A program made the position numbers and the translations under genes. Below the pieces are notes generated by a model. The model saw only the letters and a program-made list of their open reading frames with translations. It made no database searches and was not told the origin of the DNA. DNA of 64,000 nucleotides, taken from Bacillus methanolicus PB1 (lineage in GTDB: Bacteria; Bacillota; Bacilli; Bacillales; Cytobacillaceae). The stretch spans positions 1-64,000 of the forward strand of contig NZ_AFEU01000001.1 in assembly GCF_000262755.1 (NCBI RefSeq), in the 5' to 3' direction. The stretch's first letter is position 1, and each line of letters starts with the position of its first letter. Below, piece after piece: positions 9,029 to 19,815 of this stretch.

Positions 9029-12000
9029 TTAATCAATAAACTCGATATCTTTGTTTTGTTGAAGAAGCTTCTTTAATCGGCTCGCTAATGTATTCACAAA
9101 GCGATCAACATCTTCTTCAGATGTTAGCTTACGAGTAGAAATTATATCTGTAACCTTTACCTTTTCCACTTGTTTTTGCGGCGGATCAGCTATAATTTCC
9201 GGATCATCATTATCGTCCGATTGAGCTTCAACAATATCCCGTTGAATTTGTTTCTCAAATCGATCTTTTAATGCATTAGCTTGAGTAATGCTCGCATCAA
9301 TCTTGTAAATGTCTTCATAAGACTCGATATTTTTAAGCAGTGTGTCAAAAGCAGAAACAATTTGATTTTTCGTTATCTCTTTTACTCCATACTCTTTGCA
9401 GCGAAGCACTAAATGATCATACGTTGCTTGAACATCCAGCTTTGTCTGTTCTTTCTTCTCCTTGATTACCGCATCAATTTCACTTTGAATAGCTTCCACA
9501 TATTCAGGAATATCTTTAATACGGTTATATGGAATCGGATCAGATAAAATATCCCTTAGCTTTTCGGCACTTGCAGCCGCTTTCGTATTTTGCAGATACA
9601 TTTGGTTGTCGTCATAAAGCTTTATCACTTCAAGGCCTTGATCAAAAAACTCTCGTTGATTGCTGAAGAAGCGTTCTACATAATCAAAATCTTCTTCCCA
9701 ATCTAAGAGGTTTTCTTCAAGCTCCTCTAACTTTTTGAAAAAGGCTACATTGTCCAAACGGTTTGTAAATTGCGTGAAGTATTCCATTCCTTTTTCGAGA
9801 AGGCTATAGCCTGGATACTTCTTGCCATTATATTTTGCTTTGTACAGTTCAATTTCTTGAATTTTTGCGTCAATTAATTCTTTAATTACCTTCACTAAGC
9901 CGTCTTCATCTTCTGGAAGATCCATCTTATTAAATACTTCTTTTGTAATGGTACGAGCTTTGCGTAGCAGTTTTTCGTCAACAACAACCCGTTTCACAAT
10001 AATCGCTTTGTCTGCTTCCGATGTTTTCGTTAAAACAGTAAACGTAGATTTGTTTTGTGGATCCAAATACTCTCCATTATAACGAATACGGATTTGCTGT
10101 TCCTTGAACAGTTCTGCTGTTAATCCCGCAATATCCATCTCTAACCAACCGTACGGCTTGTCAGTAAAACGATCCAAGATGGTTTTCATTCGAACTTGTT
10201 TTTGTAATTCTTCTTGTAGTTTAATAAAGTCTATTATTTCCTTTTTTGCTATCTCATTAGAATTATCTTTCATACCTTCAAAAGATATTTGAGTTTCTGA
10301 GTTTCTTAATACTGCCTTAACATCATCTTCACTAAAATGTTTTTTCACATATCCGAGCTTTGTAAATACATTTTCTACAAGATATGTCATAGCAGTATTA
10401 AGTTTCTCTCTAACAGAAGTACCTTTTACGTCCAATTTTTCTCCATTTACATAAAACTCTGCGTTTTTTATCGCATCTTCTAAGAACTCTCGTACTCTTC
10501 TGCGGCGTTGTTTTGCTTCTACCTGTTTATTGTTTAAGATGTTTTGAATGTTTTCAGGCAGTTGACTAATGTTTTTCTTTTTGCGATATTCTTCAATTTT
10601 TAGGGCCTCTTCCATTTCTTCAATATATAATTCGGATCCTTGCAATTTCACCCATAGTTCGCCCGAATCATATGTCTTTGGCAGAAGTTCCTGTTCAGTT
10701 AAGTCATAGAAGTCAGACAGTGGTGAGAGAATATTGATACCGATCGTTGCTGTTTGATTTCCGTGATGTTTTTCATCCATTTTCTTGTTATACGAAAAAG
10801 AATAATCGTCTTTATATTTAAATTTTTTTTCGGAATAAATATCTTCATAGATATAGGTTCTTAATTCTCTTTTTATTAAATCTTCATCTACTTTTACTTC
10901 CTTAATATCTCGGTTAATGTCTTGCTCATCATCCGTTAAGAAAATGTACACATCACCGTTCTTTTGAATAAGCGTTTGAGACATGAGTTTTCGCAGAGCT
11001 TCTTTAATTCGTTCCTTCAGTGCAAGCTTGTCTTCATTTATATGAGTCACCATTAAAGTTGCAATGTTATCGATGTTGGCAGGTAGGGTATCGATGTACT
11101 TAATCATGAATAACACTTTCAATACATCCACGTTAAACGGATCATCGCTTAATGCCCGATTGTCATATGCCCCTTCAATAACACGAGCAACAGATGGTGT
11201 TAAAAACTCACGAATCGTTTCGTAGAAAGCATATAATGGAATTAATGCACCTTTTTCTGCATCCTTAAATTGTATTGCTGACTCTTGGAAAGCCGATAAC
11301 ATAGAACGTTCCCCTTCAGACAAATGCTTACCAGAGCTTCCATGCTTACGAATCTGTTCAAAGATTTTTTGTAGTAACTTAAACTGATATGGGACAAACG
11401 GATATACATCAGCAAACTCATTCTCGTCATCATAGCCACGCAATTCTGCTGTACTATCTTTAAAGCTTATCAGATTCTTTAATGTGGCACTTTCATCGTG
11501 GTAGAGCAATTTTAATGCATCACGAGCAAAGTCCTTTTTGCTAAGAATACGTTTTTTAATAACTTCATCTACAGAGATGGAAGAAAGCGATAGACGGGTA
11601 TCAAAACGACCTTGTATGCGAGAGAAGTCATCGCCTTTCACTTTAATTAGGCTGTCAATGCTTTCCTGTGCTGTCACAATAATCCATACTTTGCCGACTC
11701 CATATGTACCAAGATCTTCTGCAACAGTTTGAAGGTTCAACATAAGCTGGCGGCTATCGCCAATGTATTGTCCAATCTCATCAACCAAGAACACTAAATG
11801 AAAGTTGTTCCCCTTGCTATCAACATACTCTTTTACGTCTTTGGCGAACTTTTCAATACTGATTTCAAAGTTGTTTACCCCATTTTCAAACCAATTGCGA
11901 GCTGATTCTTCTGTCATATCTGTTACTTTTGTTAATGCCCCAATGACGTAGTCAGCGTCAAAATAGAACGTATTGCGGCGGTCTACCCAATCTTCTCCTG

Positions 12001-12566
12001 CTAAAGCCTTAAATTCAGCTTTGAACGCTTCGTAAACGCCCTTTTGATCCAAATATTTTTCCATTTCCGCAACGCCTGGAATGTCTCCAAAATAGCCCCG
12101 ATGCTCATAAAACACCTTCATGAAAACTTTTAAAATGGCATCGTCTTTTGATTTTCCATCTATCGAGCTTTTTGAATCGATATTAAAGAGAATTACTTCT
12201 GTATCAACATCCGCAGTGCGTTTCATATTCGCTAACAAAAGAGGATCTTGAATTTTGTCCTCAAAAAAAGTCGATGGCTCTTTTCCCATTTACAGGCTTG
12301 TTTTCTAACAGGTAAGATAGGATCTTAAGGAAATGGGATTTACCAGAGCCAAAGAAGCCCGAAATCCATACGCCCATCTTATCAGTAATGCCGTCAATTC
12401 CTTTTTGATAGTTCTCGTAAAATTTGCTGAAGTGCTTTTGAAGTTCTCTTGTAACGACATATTCATCCAACTCTTGATAGATATTGTCCTCATCTGTTTG
12501 GGCAACTTTAATAACGCCCTTCAGACTTCTTTCAATGTCCTTCTCAAAGATCTCACGAATTTGCAT
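9029..12566 (-). pseudogene. brxC: brxC, BREX P-loop ATPase, split by a one-base frameshift
   Basis: Together the two frames encode about 1180 aa, the usual BrxC/PglY length. The first frame (12566 to 12261) carries the Walker A motif GFFGSGKSHF and ends ...AIDFF-stop. The second (readable from 12289 to 9029) resumes as FFEDKIQDPLLLANMK and continues intact to the end, with LVFLVDEIGQYI as the Walker B-like segment. The break lies in a run of seven T on the coding strand (12263-12269). With six T the frame reads DFFEDK without interruption, so the lesion is a single extra base. Either the gene is inactive, or the run is a slippage or phase-variation site, or it is a sequencing error. Start ATG 12566, 21 bases after brxB. 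Confidence 0.9.
12263..12269 (-). other. homopolymer T7 responsible for the brxC frameshift
   Basis: Seven A on the plus strand (T7 on the coding strand). Removing one base restores a continuous BrxC. All the rest of both frames is free of stops, so this is the only lesion in the gene. Confidence 0.9.
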
Positions 12567-12587
12567 ACCAACTTTTCCCCCATTTTC

Positions 12588-13154
12588 TCAATCCACTAAT
12601 CGAAATGCCCGATAATAATTATCATCTTGGAATTTATTGAATAAGCGAAGCGATAGACCATCATATTGCCCTGGAAAAAACATAATGACAGGTGTTTGAT
12701 CTACCACTTCTTGAAGGTTGTTTAAAATATTGTGGGAACGAATAAAAGGATATACCTTTCCCACCCCTGTAATGAGAATAACATCGTAGCCTTGCAATTT
12801 TTCGGATAGCTTATCCAAGAAGATTTTCGGTTGAGCAAAGGTTGTCATCGCTTTAAATAGAGCATCTTTCCCTTGTCGTTCCTCAAGCTCAAATATTCGC
12901 TTATAAATTCCTTTATCTTCAGCTATTTCAAGCAACGTGTCATACAGGTCAAAAACCAACACTTTGCGATCCGAATCTTCATAGTTGAATTCTTTCTGGA
13001 TATATTGAACATAATCTCTAACTAATAGCTCATATTCTGGTTCATAATCGAATATGTAAAAGCTGATCTCGTTGCCGAGACCTCTCCCTTGAAGGAACTT
13101 ATCTTCCTTCATTTTTGGTATGATTTTTTCTAACCGGCTATATATATTTTCCAA
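12588..13154 (-). CDS. brxB: BrxB, DUF1788 family BREX protein
   Basis: 188 aa, matching the length and character of BrxB (DUF1788), a core BREX type 1 protein of unknown biochemical role that sits between brxA and brxC. The protein starts MENIYSRLEKIIPKMKED and ends in YYRAFRLVD. The start codon is TTG at 13154, directly after the brxA stop (TAA TTG) with GGTGGAG inside the end of brxA, which implies translational coupling. No transmembrane segment is seen. Confidence 0.88.
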   Translation of the reverse strand: MENIYSRLEKIIPKMKEDKFLQGRGLGNEISFYIFDYEPEYELLVRDYVQYIQKEFNYEDSDRKVLVFDLYDTLLEIAEDKGIYKRIFELEERQGKDALFKAMTTFAQPKIFLDKLSEKLQGYDVILITGVGKVYPFIRSHNILNNLQEVVDQTPVIMFFPGQYDGLSLRLFNKFQDDNYYRAFRLVD

Positions 13155-13754
13155 TTACTCCACCCCCATTGCTTTCAGATATGCTTCATCACCAATTGAC
13201 CGTAGGTAATATTGTAAGTCTGTATCAATGATTGGGTACGCAAGCTTTCCTGACTTTGGATCCACTAAAATTCCTGCCTCTTGCAAAATACGTTGGTGGA
13301 CTTGTTGAAGTTTCCGAACCGTTTGTTCAGTAAACTTGGCTACAACAGGACTTTGTTCAGCTTTTGATGAAAAATAAAGGTTAATATCTTTTTTCTCCAA
13401 TTGAAAATCTTGATCTGCTAGCTTTTCACTAATGACCTCGTTCATGAACTCAAAAAACAAGCGATCCGTTTTCATAATGGCATAAAGATTTATTATTTTC
13501 CCTGTTTCTAAGGAATCTTCTAACAATCTTTGTTTAAGGACGTAATCCAAAGCATTCACACGTCGTAAAAGAGATGGAAGACTACGCTTTAAACTTGAAG
13601 TGTGCTTATACTCAAACAAGTTCTCGTCAATTACTTTTTTTCGAATTTCCTTTTCTGATAACTCCTGAATGGAAAGCTCTACAACTTTTTTCATTTCAAA
13701 AAATAAGAACGATGCTCCAGTCAAAGCAGAACTGTATTCTAAATCTATTTTCAT
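13155..13754 (-). CDS. brxA: BrxA, DUF1819 family BREX protein
   Basis: About 199 aa, DUF1819 family, the first conserved core gene of BREX type 1. The family fold resembles RNA-binding antitermination proteins (family knowledge, not visible here). The body begins MKIDLEYSSALTGASFLF, the usual BrxA opening. I choose ATG 13754 because GAAAGG stands nine bases ahead; an in-frame TTG seven codons upstream has poorer support. Its stop abuts the brxB start. Confidence 0.88.
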   Translation of the reverse strand: MKIDLEYSSALTGASFLFFEMKKVVELSIQELSEKEIRKKVIDENLFEYKHTSSLKRSLPSLLRRVNALDYVLKQRLLEDSLETGKIINLYAIMKTDRLFFEFMNEVISEKLADQDFQLEKKDINLYFSSKAEQSPVVAKFTEQTVRKLQQVHQRILQEAGILVDPKSGKLAYPIIDTDLQYYLRSIGDEAYLKAMGVE

Positions 13755-13782
13755 ATAATCAAACCTTTCAAACAAGACTATT

Positions 13783-14022
13783 TTACCAATTTATGTCCAA
13801 AATACGTTTTACAACTTCCAATCTCCGTTTCCCACAGTGCTGTTGAATAACGGTTGTAAACTTTTCTTCCTTAAGTAGTTTGTTGGGATTGTTTTTATGT
13901 AACGCTCGAATAGTCTTTACTAATTGTTTCTCTTCTATTTCATCATTCCAATAAGCATCTACGGTTTTATTAATTGCGGTTGCCAAATCTCTTTGTGTTC
14001 GATAAAACATTTTTAACTGCAA
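13783..14022 (-). CDS. small conserved protein, TIGR04540-like, first gene of the BREX operon
   Basis: About 79 aa if translated from TTG at 14022, which has AAGGTGATC just upstream; an in-frame ATG at 14058 has no ribosome binding site. The sequence (KMFYRTQRDLATAINKTV near the start, CGKRRLEVVKRIL at the end) resembles a small Firmicutes family I know as TIGR04540. That assignment is from memory. It lies 28 bases ahead of brxA on the same strand and is probably cotranscribed. A regulatory role is possible but unproven; no clear helix-turn-helix is visible. Confidence 0.65.
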   Translation of the reverse strand: MQLKMFYRTQRDLATAINKTVDAYWNDEIEEKQLVKTIRALHKNNPNKLLKEEKFTTVIQQHCGKRRLEVVKRILDINW

Positions 14023-14071
14023 GAGGATCACCTTAATATTAATATTCTTGTTCAACATTTACTTAACTCTT

Positions 14072-14100
14072 ATTTTATTCTTACTTTTGATAGTGAACAA
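14072..14100 (-). promoter_or_regulatory. predicted sigma-A promoter of the BREX operon
   Basis: On the minus strand TTGTTC (14100-14095) and TAAAAT (14077-14072) are separated by 17 bases, a good sigma-A arrangement about 50 bases upstream of the first operon start codon. Confidence 0.5.
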
Positions 14101-14143
14101 TGAAAACTATTAACCAATTGAGAAAAAAACTAAAGGGACCAAT

Positions 14144-15498
14144 TTAATTGGCCCCAGTTTCAACTTTCATTTCCATATTCAGAACAGCTGTGTAATTAGA
14201 GTCATAACTCGCCCTCCATAACCATGTGGCTAGTTTTTTCAAATTCAAGGCAGCACAATCAAGCATCGCCTGCATTGAAACTTTTTCTAGCTCACGATAG
14301 GCTGTCCAACTCAGATCTCTTTCATATCTACATACACTCGTTCAATCGTTTCTTTTCTTCGAGCGTAGATTTCTTTGTTTTCTTGGGTATGCCTTAAATG
14401 TTCGGCTTCTTCATAATAGCCTTGACAAATATGAAGGTCACGATCTTTGTGTGGTTTTACTTTGAGTGCATTGAGAGAGAAACGGGCATTCTCGGCAAAT
14501 CATTGGATTCAACTTGTATTCACGTAGTCCCTTTCGATTCGTAGTTGAGTACGTTAACACTTGGTGGTTCGTACTAAGGTAACAGTCATTCGCTTCATCG
14601 TATACATAATCTTGCTTTCGGAAATAACCTTTTTTCGTTTTTGGACGAGTATATGGAAGAACCGGACGAGCTTTTTCATCGATCATCTGTTTCGCCACGG
14701 CTGGCGTTTTGTAACCAGCATCTAACGCAAGTGCCGATGGTTTCCCCACTTTTTCTTTGACTAGATGAAAAAGCTCAAGAAGGCCTTGACTGTCATGGAT
14801 ATTACTTGCCTTTACCATCGTATGTAAGATAAATCCGTTATCATCAACCTCGTATTAAACGAATAGGCAAATACTCGTTCTCTTTCATTTTTGACAAATA
14901 GTCCACTCTCTAGATCGGTAGTACTGACTTTAAGCTCCCGAACCTCTGATGAAGATTTAAGAGAAAGAGGCTTTTTTTCCACTCGAACTTCATTGATTTC
15001 TTTTTCAAATTGAGACAGATTCGCTTTTGCCTCCACTTCCACGATTTCTTTCTTAAACTTTCGTTTATTCGTATTTGCATTGACATGGGTCGAGTCCGCA
15101 TACATGTATTCGGTATTGACGAATCCATGATCGATGGCTTGAAAAAGAATATGGGAGAAAATCTGTTCAAATTGATTCGAATCTTTGAAACGACGTACAT
15201 ATTTTTTAACAAACATAGAGAATTGAGAAATGGAATCATGCAAGTCGAATCCTAAAAACTAACGATAAGCCACGTTGGTTTCAATTTCTCTAATGGTTTG
15301 TTGCATGGAACGAATCCCAATTAAGTAATATATCAATGAAATTTTAATCAGAACCACAGGATCAATACGTGGGTACCAATAGTCATTCGAATACAAATCT
15401 TTCACTTAATCATGGATGAATTAAAAATCAATGGCAACATTGATTTTACGGACATGTTGGTCTTGTGGTACTAACTCATCGAAAGAAACAACGATCAT
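14144..15498 (-). pseudogene. decayed IS1182-family transposase
   Basis: Reading from 15498 to 14144 gives an almost complete IS1182-type transposase in pieces. The N-terminus has VPQDQHVRKINVAIDF, then IDPVVLIKISLIYYLIGIR. The middle is open at 15243-14812 and 14818-14438, with ECPFLSQC, and the C-terminus reads MQAMLDCAALNLKKLATWLW. Several stop codons and frameshifts separate the pieces, so it cannot make an active enzyme. It lies directly upstream of the BREX operon, separated from the predicted BREX promoter by about 40 bases. Confidence 0.85.
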
Positions 15499-15574
15499 CG
15501 AATAACGTTATTCTTATCTTGTCATTGAAATATTTTTCTCCCCTCAATACAACTTACTATTCCTTAAATATAAT

Positions 15575-15603
15575 AAAAAAGCTTGTCGACATTGTCGACA
15601 AGC
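15575..15603 (-). terminator. acnA terminator
   Basis: On the minus strand, the stem GCTTGTCGAC / GTCGACAAGC is followed by TTTTTT, 44 bases past the acnA stop. A second strong hairpin (15608-15630, ACACCATGC / GCATGGTGT, followed by T's on the plus strand) lies between it and the gene and probably stops transcription in the opposite direction. Confidence 0.75.
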
Positions 15604-15646
15604 TGGAACACCATGCAGAGCGCATGGTGTTTTTCTACTTTATTGA

Positions 15647-18355
15647 TTAGCCTTTAAGTTTATCGCGAAGAACCATTTGAAGGATACCGCCGTGACGGTA
15701 ATAGTCAATTTCCACTTCAGAGTCAAAGCGGACAAGAACTTCAAATGTCTTTTTGTTGCCATTTTCATCAGTTGCTGTGACTTTTACAAGGTCGCGAGGT
15801 CTTACATTTTCATCGATATGAACGTCGATGACTTCTTTTCCTGTTAGGCCTAGTACGTCAGCGTTTTCGCCTTCCTTGAATTGTAATGGAAGTACGCCCA
15901 TTAATACAAGGTTAGAACGGTGGATACGCTCGAAGCTTTCTGCGATAACAGTTTTAATGCCTAAAAGGTTTGTACCTTTCGCTGCCCAGTCACGGGATGA
16001 ACCCATTCCGTAATCTTTACCGGCAAGAACGACAAGACCAGTACCATCTTTTTTATAACGCATGCAAGCATCATAAATGGTTGTCACTTCACCAGTCGGC
16101 CAGTATGTTGTAAATCCGCCTTCTGTACCAGGAGCGATTTGGTTGCGGATACGGATATTCGCGAATGTACCGCGCATCATGACTTCATGGTTTCCGCGGC
16201 GTGAACCGTAAGAGTTAAAGTCGCGCGGCTCAACGCCTTTTTCACGCAAGTATTTTCCTGCAGGTGTGTCTTTGCCGATTGCACCGGCCGGAGAAATATG
16301 GTCTGTTGTCACAGAGTCGCCGAATTTTCCTACAACGCGCAAGCCTGTTAATGGCTTCACTTCATCAGGATCAGGCTTCAAGCTTTCAAAGAATGGAGGA
16401 TTTTGAATGTATGTTGAATCCTCATCCCATGTGTATAGCGGCTCGTTGCTTGTTTGGATTTGGTTCCAGCGTTCGTTATCATCGAAGACACGCTCATATT
16501 CTTTACGGAACAATTCAGGTGTTACTGTTTGCTTTACAATTTCGTTTACTTCATCTGTTGTTGGCCAAATATCTTTGAAGAAGACGTCGTTTCCGTTTTT
16601 ATCTTTTCCGATTGGATCATTTAAAAGATCGATATCCACTGTACCTGCTAAAGCGTAAGCAACGACAAGCGGCGGTGATGCCAGATAGTTTGCTTTTACA
16701 AGTGGATGGATCCGCCCTTCAAAGTTGCGGTTACCGGAAAGAACCGATGTAACGAGAAGATCGTTTTCGGCAATCGCTTTTTCAATTTCGTCTTTTAACG
16801 GGCCGGAGTTACCGATACATGTTGTACAGCCATATCCGACAAGGTTAAATCCGAGCTGCTCAAGATATGGTAGCAATCCTGAATCACGAAGATATCCTGT
16901 AACAACTTTTGACCCTGGAGCCAATGATGTTTTTACATATTTTGGTACTTGAAGGCCGAGTTCAACCGCTTTTTTCGCGACCAATCCGGCGCCGACAAGA
17001 ACAAACGGGTTCGACGTGTTTGTACAGCTTGTAATCGCTGCGATAGCGACTGCACCGGTTTTCATTGTCGTAGAATCACCGTTATGGAAATTCACAGTAA
17101 CTTCTTTGTTAATTTCAGATTGATCCAAACCAAAGCCCTGGTTGCCCACCGGCGCAGTCAAAGCTTCGCGGAAAGCTTTTTGCATTTCTGTCAGCGGGAT
17201 TAAATCTTGCGGGCGTTTTGGACCGGAAAGATTTGCATGAATTTCTGAAAGATCAATTTCAACCACATCTGTGTAGACTGGATCTACGTTTGGATCGAAG
17301 AATAGTCCATTTTCACGGCAATATGTTTCAACAACTTTGATGTGTTCTTCAGGACGGCCTGTTAAGCGTAAATAATCCAGAGATTCAGAATCAACAGGGA
17401 AGAATCCGCAAGTTGCTCCATATTCCGGCGCCATATTTGCAACCGTTGCACGGTCAGCAAGCGGCAAAGTTGAAACACCTGGTCCGAAGAACTCTACAAA
17501 CTTGCCAACTACACCTTTCTGGCGCAACACTTGAGTTACTTTTAATGCAAGGTCTGTCGCTGTTGAACCTTCCGGAAGTTTACCGACAAGTTTCACACCA
17601 ACCACTTCTGGTACCGGGAAGTATGAAGGCTGCCCCAACATTCCCGCTTCTGCTTCGATACCACCAACACCCCATCCAAGAACTCCGAGACCATTAATCA
17701 TCGTTGTATGGGAATCGGTACCGACAAGTGTATCAGGGAATGTTTCATAGTCTCCATCCGGAGTTTCGATCGCATGAACAACACTTGCAAGGTATTCAAG
17801 GTTTACTTGGTGAACAATACCAGTTGCAGGCGGTACAGCACGATAGTTATTAAATGCCTTTTGCGCCCAGCTTAAAAATTGGTAACGTTCTGCATTGCGT
17901 TCAAATTCAAGCTCCATGTTTGCTTCCAATGCATTTGGCGTACCGTATTTGTCAACTTGTACAGAATGGTCAATAACCAGGTCAACTGGCTTTTCAGGAT
18001 TAATTTTATCAGGGTCTCCGCCCATGTCAGCCATTGCTTTCCGAAGTGAAGCGAGGTCAACGACTGCAGGAACACCTGTAAAGTCTTGAAGAATAACACG
18101 TGAAGGCTTAAATGGAACATCAATTTCTTTTACGTCGCTAGTTCCCCATTTTGCAAGATTTTCAACGTGTTCTTTTGTGATCACACGGCCGTCAAGCTGG
18201 CGAAGAACAGATTCAAGCAACACCTTGATCGAATATGGAAGTTTTGAAACTTTCCCAATACCTGCTTCTTCGAGTGCAGCTAAACGGTAGTAATGAAAGC
18301 GTTTTCCGTTGATTTCATAACTCGAACGAGCTTGAAATACGTCGTTTTTAACCAA
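15647..18355 (-). CDS. acnA: aconitate hydratase (TCA cycle)
   Basis: About 902 aa. Interconverts citrate and isocitrate in the TCA cycle; the Bacillus protein (CitB) is also known to bind mRNA when its iron-sulfur cluster is lost. The 4Fe-4S cysteines are present: one in [10 protein letters not shown] near residue 443 and two in [12 protein letters not shown] near 508. The C-terminal swivel domain contains [13 protein letters not shown]. The start is TTG at 18355 behind GAGGGGG; the upstream in-frame codons to 18397 lack a site. It is divergent from sspO, the same arrangement I know from B. subtilis, and is intact. Confidence 0.96.
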   Translation of the reverse strand: MVKNDVFQARSSYEINGKRFHYYRLAALEEAGIGKVSKLPYSIKVLLESVLRQLDGRVITKEHVENLAKWGTSDVKEIDVPFKPSRVILQDFTGVPAVVDLASLRKAMADMGGDPDKINPEKPVDLVIDHSVQVDKYGTPNALEANMELEFERNAERYQFLSWAQKAFNNYRAVPPATGIVHQVNLEYLASVVHAIETPDGDYETFPDTLVGTDSHTTMINGLGVLGWGVGGIEAEAGMLGQPSYFPVPEVVGVKLVGKLPEGSTATDLALKVTQVLRQKGVVGKFVEFFGPGVSTLPLADRATVANMAPEYGATCGFFPVDSESLDYLRLTGRPEEHIKVVETYCRENGLFFDPNVDPVYTDVVEIDLSEIHANLSGPKRPQDLIPLTEMQKAFREALTAPVGNQGFGLDQSEINKEVTVNFHNGDSTTMKTGAVAIAAITSCTNTSNPFVLVGAGLVAKKAVELGLQVPKYVKTSLAPGSKVVTGYLRDSGLLPYLEQLGFNLVGYGCTTCIGNSGPLKDEIEKAIAENDLLVTSVLSGNRNFEGRIHPLVKANYLASPPLVVAYALAGTVDIDLLNDPIGKDKNGNDVFFKDIWPTTDEVNEIVKQTVTPELFRKEYERVFDDNERWNQIQTSNEPLYTWDEDSTYIQNPPFFESLKPDPDEVKPLTGLRVVGKFGDSVTTDHISPAGAIGKDTPAGKYLREKGVEPRDFNSYGSRRGNHEVMMRGTFANIRIRNQIAPGTEGGFTTYWPTGEVTTIYDACMRYKKDGTGLVVLAGKDYGMGSSRDWAAKGTNLLGIKTVIAESFERIHRSNLVLMGVLPLQFKEGENADVLGLTGKEVIDVHIDENVRPRDLVKVTATDENGNKKTFEVLVRFDSEVEIDYYRHGGILQMVLRDKLKG

Positions 18356-18686
18356 ATGTAAAACCCCCTCTTTCGTATTCAGCAAATACGAAATCACTGT
18401 AAATGTCGAAAAGTTTGAATTTTGCAGCGCCTCTTAACTTTTCACACAATTCTATCTTAATACAACCATTTCTTTAAGTAAATAACAAGAAAGTTATTGT
18501 TTATGATAAGAAATTCTTATAATAAAAACAGATTTTAAGTTTTTAATGGTAATAACCCTTTATTTATAAAAGTATTTGGTTTGTCTTGTAAAAAAATGGA
18601 CTGGAGTTGTCGTTATGGTACAAAAGTATTTTTCATGTATGTCTGCACTTCATATGTAAAAAATAAACAGAAATGGAGGTGATCAT

Positions 18687-18836
18687 ATGGTGCAAAGAAA
18701 AGCCAATCATATTCGTCCCGGAATGAACGATGCCGGAGGTCAAGGTAAAGGTGCTGGATACAATGAAGAAATTTCAAATGAACCTTTGACAGAAGCCCAA
18801 AGGCAAAACAACAAAAAACGCAAAAAGAACCAATAA
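18687..18836 (+). CDS. sspO: small acid-soluble spore protein O
   Basis: 49 aa, starting [16 protein letters not shown] and ending [11 protein letters not shown], a clear match to SspO (CotK), a minor forespore protein of Bacillus. GGAGGTGATC precedes the ATG at the ideal distance. Expression is expected in the forespore (sigma-G in B. subtilis), but I cannot identify a convincing promoter by eye. It is divergent from acnA. Confidence 0.9.
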   Translation: MVQRKANHIRPGMNDAGGQGKGAGYNEEISNEPLTEAQRQNNKKRKKNQ

Positions 18837-18847
18837 CCGATTGCGGA

Positions 18848-18885
18848 GCCAGTCCCTCATCGCTTTAAAGCGATGAGGGACTGGC
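18848..18885 (+). terminator. long hairpin after sspO
   Basis: Perfect inverted repeat of 19 bases per arm (GCCAGTCCCTCATCGCTTT and its complement), 11 bases past the sspO stop. There is no clean T-run after it, but the stability and position favour a transcript end. Confidence 0.6.
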
Positions 18886-18905
18886 CCGCGATGCTTTAAA
18901 GCGTT

Positions 18906-18936
18906 AAAAACCCAATGCCGACTTATAGGCATTGGG
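18906..18936 (-). terminator. terminator of the 87-aa gene
   Basis: On the minus strand, CCCAATGCC / GGCATTGGG with an eight-base loop followed by TTTTT, 15 bases past the stop at 18952. Confidence 0.75.
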
Positions 18937-18951
18937 ACTAGTATAACATTA

Positions 18952-19215
18952 TTAAGATTCAGTGTTATTGACATCATTTACGATATTTTGCAAATCCTGC
19001 TGGAATTTTCTTAATTGCGACCGCTGCTGTTCAGAAGCAACTTCAAGTGCATTTTCAATTTGTTGGTATGCTTCGTTCACTTCCTGTTTCAGATGTTTCA
19101 ATTGGTGTCCGTAGTTTGCACTGTCTCGGACAATTTCATAATAGAGTTCTTGTGCATCTTCTACCCCTTGCTGGGCCGCTTGAAAGGCTTGTTGTTTGTT
19201 TTTATGATAAGGCAT
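18952..19215 (-). CDS. uncharacterised small helical protein
   Basis: 87 aa from ATG 19215, which has GGAGTG six bases upstream. Very rich in Gln, Glu and Lys with no long hydrophobic stretch; the pattern (QQAFQAAQQGVEDAQELYYE, then NEAYQQIENALEVASEQQ) predicts long amphipathic helices or a coiled coil. It sits between sspO and sspP on the opposite strand with its own terminator, so a sporulation role is suggested only by location. I do not recognise a named family. Confidence 0.75.
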   Translation of the reverse strand: MPYHKNKQQAFQAAQQGVEDAQELYYEIVRDSANYGHQLKHLKQEVNEAYQQIENALEVASEQQRSQLRKFQQDLQNIVNDVNNTES

Positions 19216-19327
19216 GATTTTCACTCCTGTTGTAATAACTTTGTACCGTTAAAGTGTGCAGTTCTTTAAAAAATATTCGGAATAAAAACAGCCGCTTTTC
19301 CTATCCTAATTACGAGGAGGGATGAAT

Positions 19328-19471
19328 ATGAATAAAAATAACGGCAAAGATATGAGAAAAAATGCTCCTAAAGGTGACCAGCCAAGCCAACCTGCACCTT
19401 TAAGCGGATCACATAAAGTAAAAAACCGGAACCATACAGGACAGAAATCTAAATCACATCATGATATGTAG
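19328..19471 (+). CDS. sspP: small acid-soluble spore protein P
   Basis: 47 aa, starting [18 protein letters not shown] and containing [14 protein letters not shown], a clear match to SspP (CotL) of Bacillus. GAGGAGGG precedes the ATG. In B. subtilis sspO and sspP are neighbours; here the 87-aa minus-strand gene stands between them. Expected to act in the developing spore core. Confidence 0.9.
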   Translation: MNKNNGKDMRKNAPKGDQPSQPAPLSGSHKVKNRNHTGQKSKSHHDM

Positions 19472-19570
19472 CAAGAAAAGTGGATATTTGAAAAGTGGTC
19501 GGTAAATTTGAAAAAATTATAATACTGGCAAGTTTCATAAACCTAAGAATGATCGTTAAACTCGAAAAGT

Positions 19571-19738
19571 GGTCGATAAATTAGAGAAACTGGTCGATAA
19601 ACATCTAAGAGTGGTTGATATACATCTTAATCTGGTCGATAAATCCAGAAAACTTGTCGATAAATTACGTAAACCGGTCGATAAATCCGGAAAACTGGTC
19701 GATAAACCACAAAAAATGGTTCATAACCACAGAACTGT
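19571..19738. repeat. tandem array, eight units of exactly 21 bp
   Basis: The core GGTCGATAAA (or close variants) starts at 19571, 19592, 19613, 19634, 19655, 19676, 19697 and 19718, an exact 21-bp period with the rest of each unit diverged. One more copy of the core is at 19497. The frame is open for 63 codons because 21 is a multiple of three, but it has no ribosome binding site and I do not call a gene. Confidence 0.85.
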
Positions 19739-19776
19739 AATGTTCCACTCATCACAATGATCAAACAACATGAATA

Positions 19777-19805
19777 GGCTGTTGACTTCTAAAGAGCCAA
19801 CAGCC
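19777..19805. terminator. hairpin after selA
   Basis: Inverted repeat GGCTGTTG / CAACAGCC with a 13-base loop, about 10 bases past the selA stop. There is no strong T-run on either side. Confidence 0.4.
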
Positions 19806-19815
19806 TTACATCGCT

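Noticed and set aside
12305..12505. Second minus-strand frame within the N-terminal part of brxC
   Set aside because: It competes with the frame that carries the Walker A motif and has no family likeness.
18737..18977. Minus-strand frame of 67 codons across sspO and its hairpin
   Set aside because: It runs through the sspO coding region and the terminator and has no start signal.
19569..19760. A 63-codon frame with repeated VDK heptapeptides
   Set aside because: It arises because the 21-bp DNA repeat is a multiple of three; GTG start, no ribosome binding site, and no similarity outside the array.
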